Shown here: positions 26,824-36,450 of the stretch, piece after piece | Position numbering within the stretch: the stretch's first letter is position 1 | Layout of the letters: each line of letters begins with the position of its first letter | From: Nesterenkonia sp. LB17 | GTDB taxonomy: Bacteria; Actinomycetota; Actinomycetes; Actinomycetales; Micrococcaceae | NCBI RefSeq assembly: GCF_022565915.1 | Contig: NZ_JAJOYX010000004.1 | Span: 62,001-126,000 of the forward strand | DNA: 64,000 nt | Direction: 5' to 3' | Position numbers and translations under genes: made by a program | Notes under the pieces: model-generated | What the model was told of the DNA's origin: nothing | The model's input: the letters and a program-made list of their open reading frames with translations, nothing else | Databases searched by the model: none

Positions 26824-28649
26824 GGCCCGTGGTCGGCATCCTGATGGGTGAGCGCTACCAGCTCACCGAACGCATCGCCATCGGCGGCATGGGCGAGGTC
26901 TGGAAGGCCTCTGACCAGGTACTCGGACGCACCGTGGCGATCAAGATCCTCAAGGAGGAGTACACCGGGGACGAGGCGTTCCTGCGTCGGTTCCGCGCCG
27001 AGGCGCGCCACACCGCCCTGCTGAACCACCCCGGCATCGCTGACATCTACGACTACGGCGAACAGTCCGGCTCCGGCTACCTGGTCATGGAGCTCGTGCC
27101 GGGACGCCCGCTCTCGGTCCTGCTCGAGACGGACAAGACGCTCTCCTGGGAGAAGACCCTCTCGATCCTCGCCCAGACCGGCCGCGCCCTGCAGGTCGCC
27201 CATGACCAGGGCCTGGTCCACCGCGACGTCAAACCCGGCAACCTGCTGATCACCCCCACCCGGCGGGTGAAGATCACCGACTTCGGCATCGCCCGACTGG
27301 CTGATCAGGTGCCGCTGACCGCCACCGGACAGGTGATGGGCACGGTCCAGTACCTCTCCCCGGAGCAGGCCACCGGCCAGCACGCCACCGGCTCCTCGGA
27401 CATCTACGCACTGGGCATCATCGGCTATGAAGCGCTGGTCGGGCACCGCCCGTTCACCGGCGAATCGCAGATCGCCATCGCGCTGAAACAGGTCAACGAG
27501 CCGCCGCCGGCGCTGCCGGACACCGTCCCTGAGCCGGTGCGGGCGCTGATCATGTCGATGCTGGAGAAGGACCCCAGCAAGCGACCGCTCACCGCGACCA
27601 AGCTCGCCGAAGCAGCCGACGCCCTGCTGCGCCATGACACGGAGTCTGCGCTGAAGGCAGTTCCCGCCATAGCAGCCCATATGGACGGCGCCGAGCCCGA
27701 CGCGGACGCCACCACCGCCATCCCACGAACCGACACCACACCGACCGCCGTCGTCCCCGGCAGCAGCCGGGCCCCGTCGGCGCGCACGCCGGAGCAGCCT
27801 GCCGAGGCCGCCGAGCACACTGCCCAGCAGGGAGCCGCCCCCGCCGCGGCCGGCGGCGCACACCCGCGCCCCAGCGCGCCCACGGCTGGCTCGGAGGCCG
27901 GAGCGGAGAAGGAGCCGCGCCGACTCCATGGGGGTCGACGGTGGTACTGGCCGCTCATCGCACTGCTGTTGCTGGTCCTGCTGGCCCTGATCGGCTCGTG
28001 GCTGTTCCCGCGGTTCGGCGGCAACGGCGGCGAGGACGAGCCGAGCCCGACGCCGACGGTCACCGAGACCTTCATCCCCGGCGCCGAGATGGTCGAGATC
28101 TCCGAGAGCGACTTCCTGGGACTCTCCCTGGAGGAGGTCACCGCACGGCTGCAGGACGCTGGGCTCCAGGTCCAGGCCGAACCCGTGGAGTCAGGCGAGC
28201 CCACGGGCGTGGTCACCGGGGTGGCACCGTCGGGCAGCGTCCCGGCGGGGTCGACGGTCACCGTGTTCTATTCCGCCGTCTCGAACGACACCGTGCCTGA
28301 GAACCAGGACCCGGCCCCCGGCCAGAATGATCAGGGTCAGAACGGCCAGGACCAGCAGGACGGCGACGGGCAGAACGGCACCGGTCAGCAGGAGGAGGAG
28401 CCCGAGCAGGACACCTCCCCGGCCCCCACGCCGACTCCCGCCCCATCCCCCTCGCCCGAGGACCAGGACGACGCTGAGGACCCCGAGGCGACCCAGCCGG
28501 AGCCGACGGAGTCCGACGTGGTCGAGGACGAGTCACCCCAGGACGGGCAGGCCGGCGGCGAATCCGGTGCCGAGGGCACCGAGGATCCCGATCGGGCTGG
28601 CTTCTCAGCCGAGGATGGGCCAGGATCGGAGACAGGAACCGACATATGA
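26820..28649 (+). CDS. pknA: Ser/Thr protein kinase PknA with one PASTA domain
   Basis: 609-residue transmembrane kinase. Kinase domain residues about 11-275: Gly loop [12 protein letters not shown], Lys42 in TVAIKIL, catalytic VHRDVKPGN and DFGIARL. An Ala/Pro/Thr linker, a membrane helix (near residues 373-397) and one PASTA repeat (about 420-490, [18 protein letters not shown]) follow, then a Gln/Asn/Glu/Pro-rich tail. The ATG at 26820 overlaps the pbpA stop; an internal ATG at 26844 is an alternative. Mycobacterial PknA lacks PASTA repeats, so this architecture is more PknB-like. Confidence 0.92.
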   Translation: MRPVVGILMGERYQLTERIAIGGMGEVWKASDQVLGRTVAIKILKEEYTGDEAFLRRFRAEARHTALLNHPGIADIYDYGEQSGSGYLVMELVPGRPLSVLLETDKTLSWEKTLSILAQTGRALQVAHDQGLVHRDVKPGNLLITPTRRVKITDFGIARLADQVPLTATGQVMGTVQYLSPEQATGQHATGSSDIYALGIIGYEALVGHRPFTGESQIAIALKQVNEPPPALPDTVPEPVRALIMSMLEKDPSKRPLTATKLAEAADALLRHDTESALKAVPAIAAHMDGAEPDADATTAIPRTDTTPTAVVPGSSRAPSARTPEQPAEAAEHTAQQGAAPAAAGGAHPRPSAPTAGSEAGAEKEPRRLHGGRRWYWPLIALLLLVLLALIGSWLFPRFGGNGGEDEPSPTPTVTETFIPGAEMVEISESDFLGLSLEEVTARLQDAGLQVQAEPVESGEPTGVVTGVAPSGSVPAGSTVTVFYSAVSNDTVPENQDPAPGQNDQGQNGQDQQDGDGQNGTGQQEEEPEQDTSPAPTPTPAPSPSPEDQDDAEDPEATQPEPTESDVVEDESPQDGQAGGESGAEGTEDPDRAGFSAEDGPGSETGTDI

Positions 28650-30982
28650 CCGAGACTGCTGAGCGCGTCCTCAACAACCGCTACCGAATCACCTCGTTGA
28701 TCGGACGCGGCGGGATGGCTGATGTCTACCTGGGCCATGACCTCACGCTGGATCGCCAGGTCGCGGTCAAGATGCTGCGCCCCGACCTGGCCCGTGATCC
28801 CCAGTTCCAGGGCCGCTTCCGCCGCGAGGGCCAGTCGTCGGCCTCGCTGAACCACCCCAACATCGTGGCCGTGTATGACTCCGGCCGCGCCGAGGTCGAG
28901 GACCAGGCGCACCACGAGATCAAGACTCCCTACATCGTCATGGAATACGTCGACGGGGTCACCCTGCGCCATATCCTGCATGGCACTCCGCGCATCACCG
29001 ACACCGCAGACGTCGATGATGAGCAGACCCGGATCGCCGGGGAGACGAACCATGCACCGGCACCCGATGAGCCCGACGACGACGTCCTGGCCCTGGGCGA
29101 CACGGGCCGGGTCCACGACGGCGAGGACCACCTCCCCGCCGCCCAGGTCGGCTCCCAGCTGCAGTCGAAGATCGACCATGCGCTGAACAAGCCGCTCTCC
29201 GAGCGGGAGACGGCCGGCTATATGCACGGGATCCTCGGCGCACTGGGCTACAGCCACGAGAAGGGCATCGTCCACCGCGACATCAAGCCCTCCAATGTGA
29301 TGGTCTCCCAGACCGGACAGATCAAGGTGATGGACTTCGGGATCGCCCGAGCCCTGGCTGACTCCGCGTCGACCATGACCCAGACCTCCGCCGTGGTCGG
29401 CACCGCCCAGTACCTCTCCCCTGAGCAGGCGCGCGGCGAAGTGGTGGACCACCGGTCGGATCTCTACTCGGCCGGCTGCGTGCTCTTCGAGCTGCTGACC
29501 AACCGTCCGCCCTTCCAGGGCGAGTCCCCCGTCTCGGTGGCCTACCAGCATGTGCGCGAGGCCCCACCGTTGGTGAGCGACTTCAACCACCAGGTCAGCC
29601 CGGCGATGGAGTCAGTGGTCGGCAAGGCCCTGACCAAGGATCCCGCGTTGCGGTTCCAGACCGCCGAGGAGTTCAACCAGGCCATCCAGAAGGCGCTGAT
29701 CGGCATCGGCGTGGACGACGACGACCACCCCACCGCGGCGATGGCGGCCATCGGCGGCCGGCAGGACTTCAATCAGGTCCTCGCCGCCGGCGGCGTCGCA
29801 CCGGCCACCCAGCTCTCCGCGCGCACCCCGGAGGACCCCGACCTCTATCAGAGCCACGACCAGCCTCAGGAACGACCGCGTCGTCGTCGTGGCGGCCTGA
29901 TCCTGATCTGGACGCTGCTGATCCTCGCGCTGGCAGGCGGCGGCACCTGGGCGCTGATGAACATGCTCGACAGCCCCGAGGTCTCCATCCCCGATGTGAC
30001 CGGGATGACCGAGGAGGACGCGCGGGCGGAGCTGACCGCGCTGAACCTGAACCCCACCGTGGAGACCGAGGCTCACCCCGAGATCGAGGAAGACCTAGCG
30101 ATCCGCACCGACCCCGAGGCAGAGACCGCGGTGGCTCCTGACAGCGCCGTGGTGCTCTACATCTCCACCGGGCCGCAGAGCGTGCGCATCCCCGACGGTC
30201 TGCAGGGCTCCTCCGAGGAGGAGGTGCGTGAGGCGCTGGACGAGGTGGACCTGGAGGTCGGCGAGATCAGCCAGGAGAATCACCCCAGCATCGAGGAAGA
30301 CATGCTGATCAGCACCGACCCGGAAGCTGGTTCCTCGGTGGCGCCAGGATCCGAGGTGGATCTGGTGCTCTCCACCGGTCTGGTGGAGATGCCGGGAGTC
30401 TTCAACCGCACCCGCACCGAGGCCCAGACGATCCTCGAGAACCTGGGGCTCAGCGTGGCCATCGTCGAAGATGAGCGCACCGACTACGCCGAGGACACCG
30501 TCGTCGGCCAGCGGGTGGGCGGCGCGTCCGTCGTCGCCGGAGACACCATCCCGCAGCGCTCCACCGTGACGCTGGTCGTCGCGGTCGCCCCGGAGCCGGC
30601 TCCCGCTCCCGCTCCCGCTCCCGCGCCGGAGCCTGACCCGGAGCCGGAAGAGGAAGAGGAAGAGGCGCCCGAGCCGGACACCGATGACGGCGACAACCGT
30701 GAATCCCCCAGGGAAGACCCCGAGGAGTCCCCCAGCGAGGACGCTGAGGAAGCCGACGATGGCGGAGCCGAGTCCGGCAACGAGGACGAAGACGCAGCGG
30801 ACGAAGACTCCGAAGCACCCGAGGAGTCCCCCGCAGAGGAGGAATCCCCTGAGGCGAACAGCGGAGCGAACGGCGGATCGAACGGCGACGCCGAGGAGTC
30901 CCCGGGAAACGCGGGTGATGACTCAGCAGACTCGGAGGACACGAACGGGAACTCCAACGGCAACGGCGGCAACGGCGACTGA
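28646..30982 (+). CDS. pknB: Ser/Thr protein kinase PknB with three PASTA domains and an insert in the kinase fold
   Basis: 778-residue transmembrane kinase that senses cell-wall fragments. Kinase landmarks: Gly loop [12 protein letters not shown], Lys42 in VAVKML, hinge YIVMEYVDG, catalytic Asp212 in [12 protein letters not shown] Asp230. Between the hinge and the helix before HRD there is an acidic insertion of about 70 residues (113-180); Mycobacterium PknB has 98 residues from Lys to the HRD Asp, here 170. A basic stretch and membrane helix (about 411-443), three PASTA repeats (about 446-650) and a long Glu/Pro then Asn/Gly-rich tail follow. The ATG overlaps the pknA stop. It is the end of the operon. 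Confidence 0.93.
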   Translation: MTETAERVLNNRYRITSLIGRGGMADVYLGHDLTLDRQVAVKMLRPDLARDPQFQGRFRREGQSSASLNHPNIVAVYDSGRAEVEDQAHHEIKTPYIVMEYVDGVTLRHILHGTPRITDTADVDDEQTRIAGETNHAPAPDEPDDDVLALGDTGRVHDGEDHLPAAQVGSQLQSKIDHALNKPLSERETAGYMHGILGALGYSHEKGIVHRDIKPSNVMVSQTGQIKVMDFGIARALADSASTMTQTSAVVGTAQYLSPEQARGEVVDHRSDLYSAGCVLFELLTNRPPFQGESPVSVAYQHVREAPPLVSDFNHQVSPAMESVVGKALTKDPALRFQTAEEFNQAIQKALIGIGVDDDDHPTAAMAAIGGRQDFNQVLAAGGVAPATQLSARTPEDPDLYQSHDQPQERPRRRRGGLILIWTLLILALAGGGTWALMNMLDSPEVSIPDVTGMTEEDARAELTALNLNPTVETEAHPEIEEDLAIRTDPEAETAVAPDSAVVLYISTGPQSVRIPDGLQGSSEEEVREALDEVDLEVGEISQENHPSIEEDMLISTDPEAGSSVAPGSEVDLVLSTGLVEMPGVFNRTRTEAQTILENLGLSVAIVEDERTDYAEDTVVGQRVGGASVVAGDTIPQRSTVTLVVAVAPEPAPAPAPAPAPEPDPEPEEEEEEAPEPDTDDGDNRESPREDPEESPSEDAEEADDGGAESGNEDEDAADEDSEAPEESPAEEESPEANSGANGGSNGDAEESPGNAGDDSADSEDTNGNSNGNGGNGD

Positions 30983-31084
30983 GACGCCTTGCGCCTCACG
31001 GACCGCCACCAGGACCACCTCCTCGACCACCGCGCGGCACCGACCTGCGCGGCACCCCAGAAATGAGATGAAATAATCAGCGCC

Positions 31085-32398
31085 ATGTCCAGACTCTCCT
31101 TCTCACCGCGAAACCTCGGCACGGCTCTGGGCTCGGCCGGCTCGGTGCTCATCGGTCGGGCCGCCCGCACCGTGACGAAGCTGCGCGGCGGCGGCGGGTC
31201 GGCCTTCCCAGGACTGGTCGTCGAGAAGCTCGACCCGCATTTCCTCGCCCGCACGCTGCACCGGCTCCCGCGCGGGGTCATCGTCGTGTCGGGGACCAAC
31301 GGGAAGACCACGACCACCAAGATGGTCGTGGAGCTGCTGCAGGGCCAGGGTCTGAAGGTCTTCACCAACCGCAGCGGCTCCAACTTCACCCGCGGCGTCG
31401 TCGCCTCGATCCTCGAAGAGGTCAAGCTCTCCGGGAAGCTCGACGCCGACATCGCGGTGCTGGAGCTCGATGAGGCCCACGCGGTGCACTTCGTCAAGGC
31501 GGTGCGCCCCAACCACAGCCTGCTGCTCAATGTCATGCGTGATCAGCTGGACCGTTTCGGGGAGATCGACACCACCGCAGGGATGCTGCGCACCATCGCC
31601 CAGCACACGGTCGAGGCCGTGGTGCTCAACCGTGAGGACCCCCGGGTCCGGGCCATCGCCGAGACCCTTGGCGCCCAGCGGGTCGACTACTTCGGGCTCA
31701 GCGAGTCGCTGCGCGGCCACTTCCCCAGCGACGATGACTTCCACTCAGGACCCGCGACCGCGGCGGATCACCCGCACGCCGATGTCGTCCTCGAAGAGCT
31801 CATCGAGGGCGGTGGCCGGTTCACCGTCGACGGCGAGTCGGTGACCACCTCACTGACCGTCAACGGCGCCTACAACACCTTCAACGCTGCGGCCGCGATG
31901 GCGGTCGTCCGCCAGGCGCTGGGCGACACCGTGGACGCCCCGGCGCTCATCGACTCCCTCTCCAAGGTCTCTCCGGCCTTCGGACGTGGCGAGAGCCTCA
32001 CCGTGCAGGGACGTCCGCTGGACCTGGTGCTGGTGAAGAACCCCTCCGGATTCCGGCTCGGACTGAGCTCCTTCCCTGCCGGCGGTGTGGCCACGATGAT
32101 CGCGATCAACGACAACTACGCCGACGGCCGGGACATGAGCTGGCTCTGGGACGTGGAGTTCGCCTCGCTCGCGGAGGAGGGCGTGCGGATGATCTCCGGA
32201 GTGCGCGCCTACGACATGGCTCTGCGGCTGAAATACGACGAGGTCGACTTCGACGCGGTGGAGCCTGACCTGTCGCTCGCGCTCACCCGCTTCCTCGAGG
32301 AGAACCCCGGGAAGCCCGCCCGGATCTTCTGCACCTACACCGCCATGCTCGGGCTGCGAAAGCGGCTTGGCGCCTATACCGAAGTCGAGGCCTTCTGA
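31085..32398 (+). CDS. murT: Lipid II isoglutaminyl synthase subunit MurT
   Basis: 437-residue Mur-ligase-like subunit that, with GatD, amidates D-glutamate in the lipid II stem peptide. The ATP loop VVSGTNGKTTTTKM and the central Mur ligase motif NGAYNTFNAAAAMAV are clear, and the C-terminus is the MurT-specific DUF1727 domain. Only one cysteine is present (near residue 418), so the four-cysteine zinc ribbon known from Gram-positive cocci is missing. The stop shares one base with the gatD start. Confidence 0.93.
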   Translation: MSRLSFSPRNLGTALGSAGSVLIGRAARTVTKLRGGGGSAFPGLVVEKLDPHFLARTLHRLPRGVIVVSGTNGKTTTTKMVVELLQGQGLKVFTNRSGSNFTRGVVASILEEVKLSGKLDADIAVLELDEAHAVHFVKAVRPNHSLLLNVMRDQLDRFGEIDTTAGMLRTIAQHTVEAVVLNREDPRVRAIAETLGAQRVDYFGLSESLRGHFPSDDDFHSGPATAADHPHADVVLEELIEGGGRFTVDGESVTTSLTVNGAYNTFNAAAAMAVVRQALGDTVDAPALIDSLSKVSPAFGRGESLTVQGRPLDLVLVKNPSGFRLGLSSFPAGGVATMIAINDNYADGRDMSWLWDVEFASLAEEGVRMISGVRAYDMALRLKYDEVDFDAVEPDLSLALTRFLEENPGKPARIFCTYTAMLGLRKRLGAYTEVEAF

Positions 32399-33147
32399 TG
32401 GCAGAGTCCAAGCCCATCCACGTGCTCCAGCTCTATCCCCGGGACATGAACATCTATGGAGACTTCGGCAATGCGCTGGTGCTCCAGCGACGTCTGCAGT
32501 GGCGCGGCTATGAGCCGATCCTGCACAGCTACGACCCGGAGGATGAGTTCCCGGAGCAGGTCGACATCGTCATCGGCGGCGGCGGTCAGGACAGCGGTCA
32601 GGACAAGATCCAGCAGGACCTGCTGCGGATCGGTGACAAGCTCCACGCCCTGGCCGAGGACGGCACCCCGATGCTGATGATCTGCGGTCTGTACCAGCTC
32701 TTCGGGCACTCCTTCCGCACCCGGGAGGGCCGGGAGATCAAGGGCGTGGGCCTCCTGGACCTGAGAACCGAGGGCACCGACACCCGGCTGATCGGCAATG
32801 TGGTGGCCGAGTCCAAGGAGTTCGGCGAGATCCTCGGCTACGAGAACCACTCCGGACAGACCTATCTCGGGCCCGAGGTCCAGCCGCTGGCACGGGTCAC
32901 CAAGGGCGAGGGGAACAACGCCCGGGATTCACACGAGGGCGCGCGCTGGAAGAACATCGTGGGCAGCTACCTGCACGGGTCGCTGCTGCCGAAGAATCCG
33001 GCGATCGCGGACTTCCTGATCGCACAGGCCGTTCAGAACCGCTACGCCGAGACGATCCAGCCGCAGATCGATCCGGCCGGGTCTGCCCAGCCGATCGATG
33101 AGCTGACCCGCAAGGCCCGGACGACGGCGACCAGGCGACCCCGCTAG
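32398..33147 (+). CDS. gatD: Lipid II isoglutaminyl synthase glutaminase subunit GatD
   Basis: 249-residue class I glutamine amidotransferase that delivers ammonia to MurT. It begins HVLQLYPRDMNIYGDFGNAL, the usual GatD opening; the nucleophile Cys lies in LMICGLYQLFG and the catalytic His in GSYLHGSLLPKNPAIADFL. The start ATG overlaps the murT stop. A C-terminal tail of about 20 basic residues follows the domain. Confidence 0.93.
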   Translation: MAESKPIHVLQLYPRDMNIYGDFGNALVLQRRLQWRGYEPILHSYDPEDEFPEQVDIVIGGGGQDSGQDKIQQDLLRIGDKLHALAEDGTPMLMICGLYQLFGHSFRTREGREIKGVGLLDLRTEGTDTRLIGNVVAESKEFGEILGYENHSGQTYLGPEVQPLARVTKGEGNNARDSHEGARWKNIVGSYLHGSLLPKNPAIADFLIAQAVQNRYAETIQPQIDPAGSAQPIDELTRKARTTATRRPR

Positions 33148-33183
33148 GTCCTCACATCAGTTCATCGTCGATGCCTCGACCCA

Positions 33184-33480
33184 CTACTTCCAGCGCATCG
33201 TCATGAAGAAGCCGACCATGGTGATGCCGAAGCCGATGATGACGTTCCAGCCGCCGGCGGCCTGCACCGGGGCGGCGCCCTGGGTGATGTACCAGACGAT
33301 CAGCCAGAGCAGGCCCAGGATCATCAGCCCGATCATCGTCGCCCGGTACCAGAGCGGCAGCGAGTCGTCCTCGAGTTCGAGGTCCTTGACCTCCTTGGGA
33401 TCGGCGTCGTTCAGCGGAGACTTCTTCGTCTCGGTCTTGTCGCGCGTCCTGCGGTTCTTGCGGTGCTTGGACTCAGCCAC
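33184..33480 (-). CDS. crgA: Cell division protein CrgA
   Basis: 98-residue membrane protein. A very basic N-terminus (AESKHRKNRRTRDK) is followed by two helices, LWYRATMIGLMILGLLWLIVWYI and WNVIIGFGITMVGFFMTMRW, the CrgA layout. CrgA binds FtsZ, FtsI and other divisome parts in Actinobacteria. The GTG at 33480 is chosen because the AESKHRKNRR start matches the family; the longer frame adds unrelated residues. Convergent with gatD. Confidence 0.92.
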   Translation of the reverse strand: MAESKHRKNRRTRDKTETKKSPLNDADPKEVKDLELEDDSLPLWYRATMIGLMILGLLWLIVWYITQGAAPVQAAGGWNVIIGFGITMVGFFMTMRWK

Positions 33481-33626
33481 GTCGGTTCGGTCCCCTCTGG
33501 GTCTGGCACGGATCTCGGTTCGGTATCCTGGTCTCACGGCCGTGCCCCCTTGGGGCCCGGCCGTGGTCTGCGTGCCATTCTACCGTTTCGGTGTGATGGT
33601 CGCCCCACTCAACCTTCGGAGGATTC

Positions 33627-34388
33627 ATGTCGGGACACCGTGGCCGCAGCACAGGCGCCCGGATCCTCGGTGTCGCCGGCGAGCTGCTGATCACCCTGGG
33701 GGTGCTGGGGCTGCTCTTCGTGGTGTGGGAGGTCTGGTGGACCGGACTCGACGCGAATCGCGAGGCCCAGACCATCGAAGACGAGTTCCACACCCGAATC
33801 GAACAGCTGGACGCTGACCCGGCACGGCAGGAGCAGCCGGAGTCACAGCAAGACTGTCAGGAGCTTCCCAACGGGAAGGCTGCGGCGTGTCCAGAGAAGA
33901 TGGCCGCCGTGGACTCCGGGGCCATGGCCATGATCTACGCCCCCGCCATCGGCGCCGACTGGTCAGCACCTGTCCGCTCCGGAGTCGACGACCAGACGCT
34001 GAACACCGGCGGTCTGGGACACTACCCGGAGACCCAGCTGCCCGGAGAGCCGGGCAACTTCGCGGTGGCCGGACACCGCCTCACCTATGGCGACGTGCTG
34101 CGCGATCAGGACCGCCTGACTCCCGGGGACGAGGTCTACGTGGAGTCCCCCGATGGGTACTACACCTATGAGGTCTATGAGACCCATGTGGTGCTGCCCC
34201 AGCAGTCCGAGGTCATCCTCCCGGTCCCGGGCGAGCCGGAGGCAGAGGCTGATCGGTCGCTGCTGACGCTGACCACCTGTCATCCGCTCTTCTCCAACCG
34301 CGAGCGACTGATCACCCACGCGGAGCTGGTCGACTTCGCACCACTGACCGCCGAGGCGCCGGCTGCGCTCGGCCAGGGAGGTTCCTGA
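33627..34388 (+). CDS. Class E sortase
   Basis: 253-residue membrane transpeptidase that attaches surface proteins to peptidoglycan. An N-terminal helix (LLITLGVLGLLFVVWEVWW) precedes the sortase domain with catalytic His in FAVAGHRLTYG, Cys in LTLTTCHPLFS and Arg in NRERLI. GGAGG lies 4 bp before the ATG. Its place between crgA and the trpG/pabA-like gene is the usual origin-proximal class E position. The LPSTG protein at 3.3-4.7 kb is the only sorted substrate in the window, though class E enzymes are reported to prefer LAXTG. Confidence 0.92.
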   Translation: MSGHRGRSTGARILGVAGELLITLGVLGLLFVVWEVWWTGLDANREAQTIEDEFHTRIEQLDADPARQEQPESQQDCQELPNGKAAACPEKMAAVDSGAMAMIYAPAIGADWSAPVRSGVDDQTLNTGGLGHYPETQLPGEPGNFAVAGHRLTYGDVLRDQDRLTPGDEVYVESPDGYYTYEVYETHVVLPQQSEVILPVPGEPEAEADRSLLTLTTCHPLFSNRERLITHAELVDFAPLTAEAPAALGQGGS

Positions 34389-34389
34389 G

Positions 34390-34590
34390 ATGTATGCCTG
34401 GCTCTTCCGCTCGCTTCCCGGTCCGCTGGTGGTGCAGATCCTTCTGGCACTGGCCCTCGTGGCCGGTATCGTGTTCCTCCTGATGCAGTTCGTCTTCCCC
34501 TGGCTGAGCCAGTACAGCCCGCTCAATGACTCCACGCTTGAAACGATGACCTTCCCGGCGCTGGGCCGGGCCGAAGGGACCCCCGCATGA
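34390..34590 (+). CDS. Small membrane protein of unknown function
   Basis: 66 residues with a single strong helix (PLVVQILLALALVAGIVFLLMQFVFPWL) followed by a short extracytoplasmic tail (SQYSPLNDSTLETM). AGGGAGG lies 8 bp before the ATG. It follows the sortase by 1 bp and overlaps the amidotransferase start (ATGA), so it belongs to that operon. Short one-helix proteins are common at this spot in related genomes from memory, but no function is known to me. Confidence 0.75.
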   Translation: MYAWLFRSLPGPLVVQILLALALVAGIVFLLMQFVFPWLSQYSPLNDSTLETMTFPALGRAEGTPA

Positions 34591-35228
34591 GCGACACCCC
34601 CGCCCGCATCCTCGTCATCGACAACTACGACAGCTTCGTCTACACCCTTGTCGGGTACCTGCGCGAGCTCGGCGCCGAGGCCACGGTGATCCGCAACGAC
34701 GACCTCTCGGTGGAGGAGGCCAAGAAGCTCGCCGCCGAGCACGACGGCGTGCTCATCTCCCCCGGCCCCGGCACCCCCGGTGAGGCTGGTGTCTCGGTGG
34801 AGCTGATCCGCTGGTGCGCCGAGGCCCAGGAGCCGATGCTCGGGGTCTGTCTGGGGCATCAGGGCCTGGGGGAGGCCTTCGGCGCAACGGTCACCCATGC
34901 CGAGCAGCTGATGCACGGCAAGACCTCCCCGGTCACCCACACCGGGCACGTCTCCTTCGCCGGACTGCCCGAGACCTTCGTGGCCACTCGCTACCATTCC
35001 CTGATCGTGGCCCCGGAGACCATTCCTGAGGTGCTCGAGGTGACCGCGCGCACCGAGGACGGGGTCATCATGGGCCTGGCCCACCGCACGGCCCCGCTGT
35101 GGGGCATGCAGTATCACCCTGAGTCGGTGCTCACCGAGGGCGGCTACCGGATGCTGGGCAACTGGCTCGAGACCATGGGGCAGACCGGCGCGGCGGAGAA
35201 GGCTGCGAAGCTCAACCCCATCCGCTGA
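34587..35228 (+). CDS. Anthranilate/aminodeoxychorismate synthase glutamine amidotransferase (TrpG/PabA)
   Basis: 213-residue class I glutaminase. Motifs: VIDNYDSFVYTLVGYL at the start, ISPGPGTP, nucleophile Cys in MLGVCLGHQGLGE, and His/Glu in MQYHPESVL. It supplies ammonia to a chorismate-using partner for tryptophan or folate synthesis; no partner subunit is nearby, so trpG and pabA cannot be told apart. The location next to the sortase and kinases is the conserved actinobacterial position (Rv0013 in M. tuberculosis). Confidence 0.9.
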   Translation: MSDTPARILVIDNYDSFVYTLVGYLRELGAEATVIRNDDLSVEEAKKLAAEHDGVLISPGPGTPGEAGVSVELIRWCAEAQEPMLGVCLGHQGLGEAFGATVTHAEQLMHGKTSPVTHTGHVSFAGLPETFVATRYHSLIVAPETIPEVLEVTARTEDGVIMGLAHRTAPLWGMQYHPESVLTEGGYRMLGNWLETMGQTGAAEKAAKLNPIR

Positions 35229-35280
35229 GTGCCCGCGCAGGCCCAGCAGGAGCCCGATACGCGTCGGCGCAGACAGCACG

Positions 35281-35328
35281 ACACACAGGAGCGGACCTGA
35301 CGATCACGCCAGGTCCGCTCTTGTGTGT
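35281..35328. terminator. Hairpin between convergent amidotransferase and CwsA-like genes
   Basis: acacacaggagcggacctg (35281-35299) pairs with 35310-35328 over 19 positions with a single G-T pair and a 10-nt loop. It lies between converging stops (35228 and 35353) and likely serves both. Confidence 0.8.
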
Positions 35329-35352
35329 CTACGTTCTCAGTCGACGCTCGGC

Positions 35353-36315
35353 TCAGGTGGCCGGCTTCGGTGAGGGAACGTTCTTGCCCTTGGCCTCGTC
35401 AGCATTCTGCGCGTTGACGTTGGTCGCTCCCGAGGGCCCAGCCTTGGACTCCGGCGCACCGGAGGTCTTGGGGGCATCGGGAGTCGCCTTCGGCGCGGCG
35501 GCCGGGGTGCCAGCGACGGTGCTCGGCGCAGCCGGACCGCCCTGGGCAGCCGGCTTCGGCGCCGATGTTGCGGGCTGCGAAGCCGAGGCGGCTGGCTTGG
35601 GAGCCGAGGTCACCGGCTTGGGAGCTGCCGTGGAGGAGGTCGCTGGCCGAGTGACCGGCGCAGGCTTCTTCCACGGATCCTCCACCGGCTGGCTGGCGCG
35701 CCATGCGGCCACCCCTGCCGTCACGGCCGCGGCCACCAGTCCAAAGACCAGCAGACCCTTCTTGCGGCTGTTGGAGCGCTGGTGCTTCTTCAGCGTCTTG
35801 GCAGCGTCCTTCGCGTAGCGCTCGGAGCTCCTGCGCAGCTTCTTGACGATCTTCTTGTCACCGGTGGCCTTGATCAGCGCCTTCTCGACGCGGGGATCAA
35901 GCTCAGCGCGGTGGATCAGCTTCGCGGTCTTGTCCGCATAGCCGCCCAGCTTCGCCGAGGTGGCAGGGACGTACTCCGAGGTGAACTGCGTCTTGGCAGT
36001 GTCGTACTTGGAGAGGATCTTGGTCACCTCAGCCTTGGCCTGTGGGGGGAGCTTCTCGTACTGGGACGAGATGCCTCCTCCGGCGACCGAGGAGTACTCC
36101 TTGATCTTCTTGCCGGCCACTGAGGCGCTGTCGTTGACCGCCGTCAGTGCGCGACCCGAAGCGTCGTGCACCTTCGGGGCACCCTTGCGGTAGGTGTCCT
36201 CGGCCCAGTCTGCTGCCGCACCCAGTTTGGGGGCGGTCCAATCACGTGCGGTCTCGACCCCTGCGAGCACCAGGTGCTCCCAGCCGTGGTTCCGCTTCTT
36301 CTTCTTGCCGAACAT
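35353..36315 (-). CDS. CwsA-position membrane protein with Pro/Ala tail
   Basis: 320 residues. It starts MFGKKKKRNHGWEHLVLAG, has a Lys/Ala-rich helical region (residues 30-190, possibly coiled coil), one membrane helix (GLLVFGLVAAAVTAGVAAW) followed by RASQPVEDPWKKP, then a tail of about 100 residues rich in Pro, Ala, Thr and Ser. Its place next to ppiA and opposite in strand matches M. tuberculosis cwsA (Rv0008c), a cell-wall synthesis and polarity protein, but it is about twice as long. Identity with CwsA is inferred mainly from position and the helix-plus-PVEDPW pattern. Confidence 0.6.
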   Translation of the reverse strand: MFGKKKKRNHGWEHLVLAGVETARDWTAPKLGAAADWAEDTYRKGAPKVHDASGRALTAVNDSASVAGKKIKEYSSVAGGGISSQYEKLPPQAKAEVTKILSKYDTAKTQFTSEYVPATSAKLGGYADKTAKLIHRAELDPRVEKALIKATGDKKIVKKLRRSSERYAKDAAKTLKKHQRSNSRKKGLLVFGLVAAAVTAGVAAWRASQPVEDPWKKPAPVTRPATSSTAAPKPVTSAPKPAASASQPATSAPKPAAQGGPAAPSTVAGTPAAAPKATPDAPKTSGAPESKAGPSGATNVNAQNADEAKGKNVPSPKPAT

Positions 36316-36450
36316 GCATGTCCTCCGAATTCGGATCGGTTGCTGGCTCCAGCTTACGTGGTCTCTCCGTGACCTGCTATGGCACGGCCAATCCCTTCAT
36401 CATCCCCCCAGCTGGCACCGCGCGCCACCAAGAGTGAGAGAATGGGGTCC

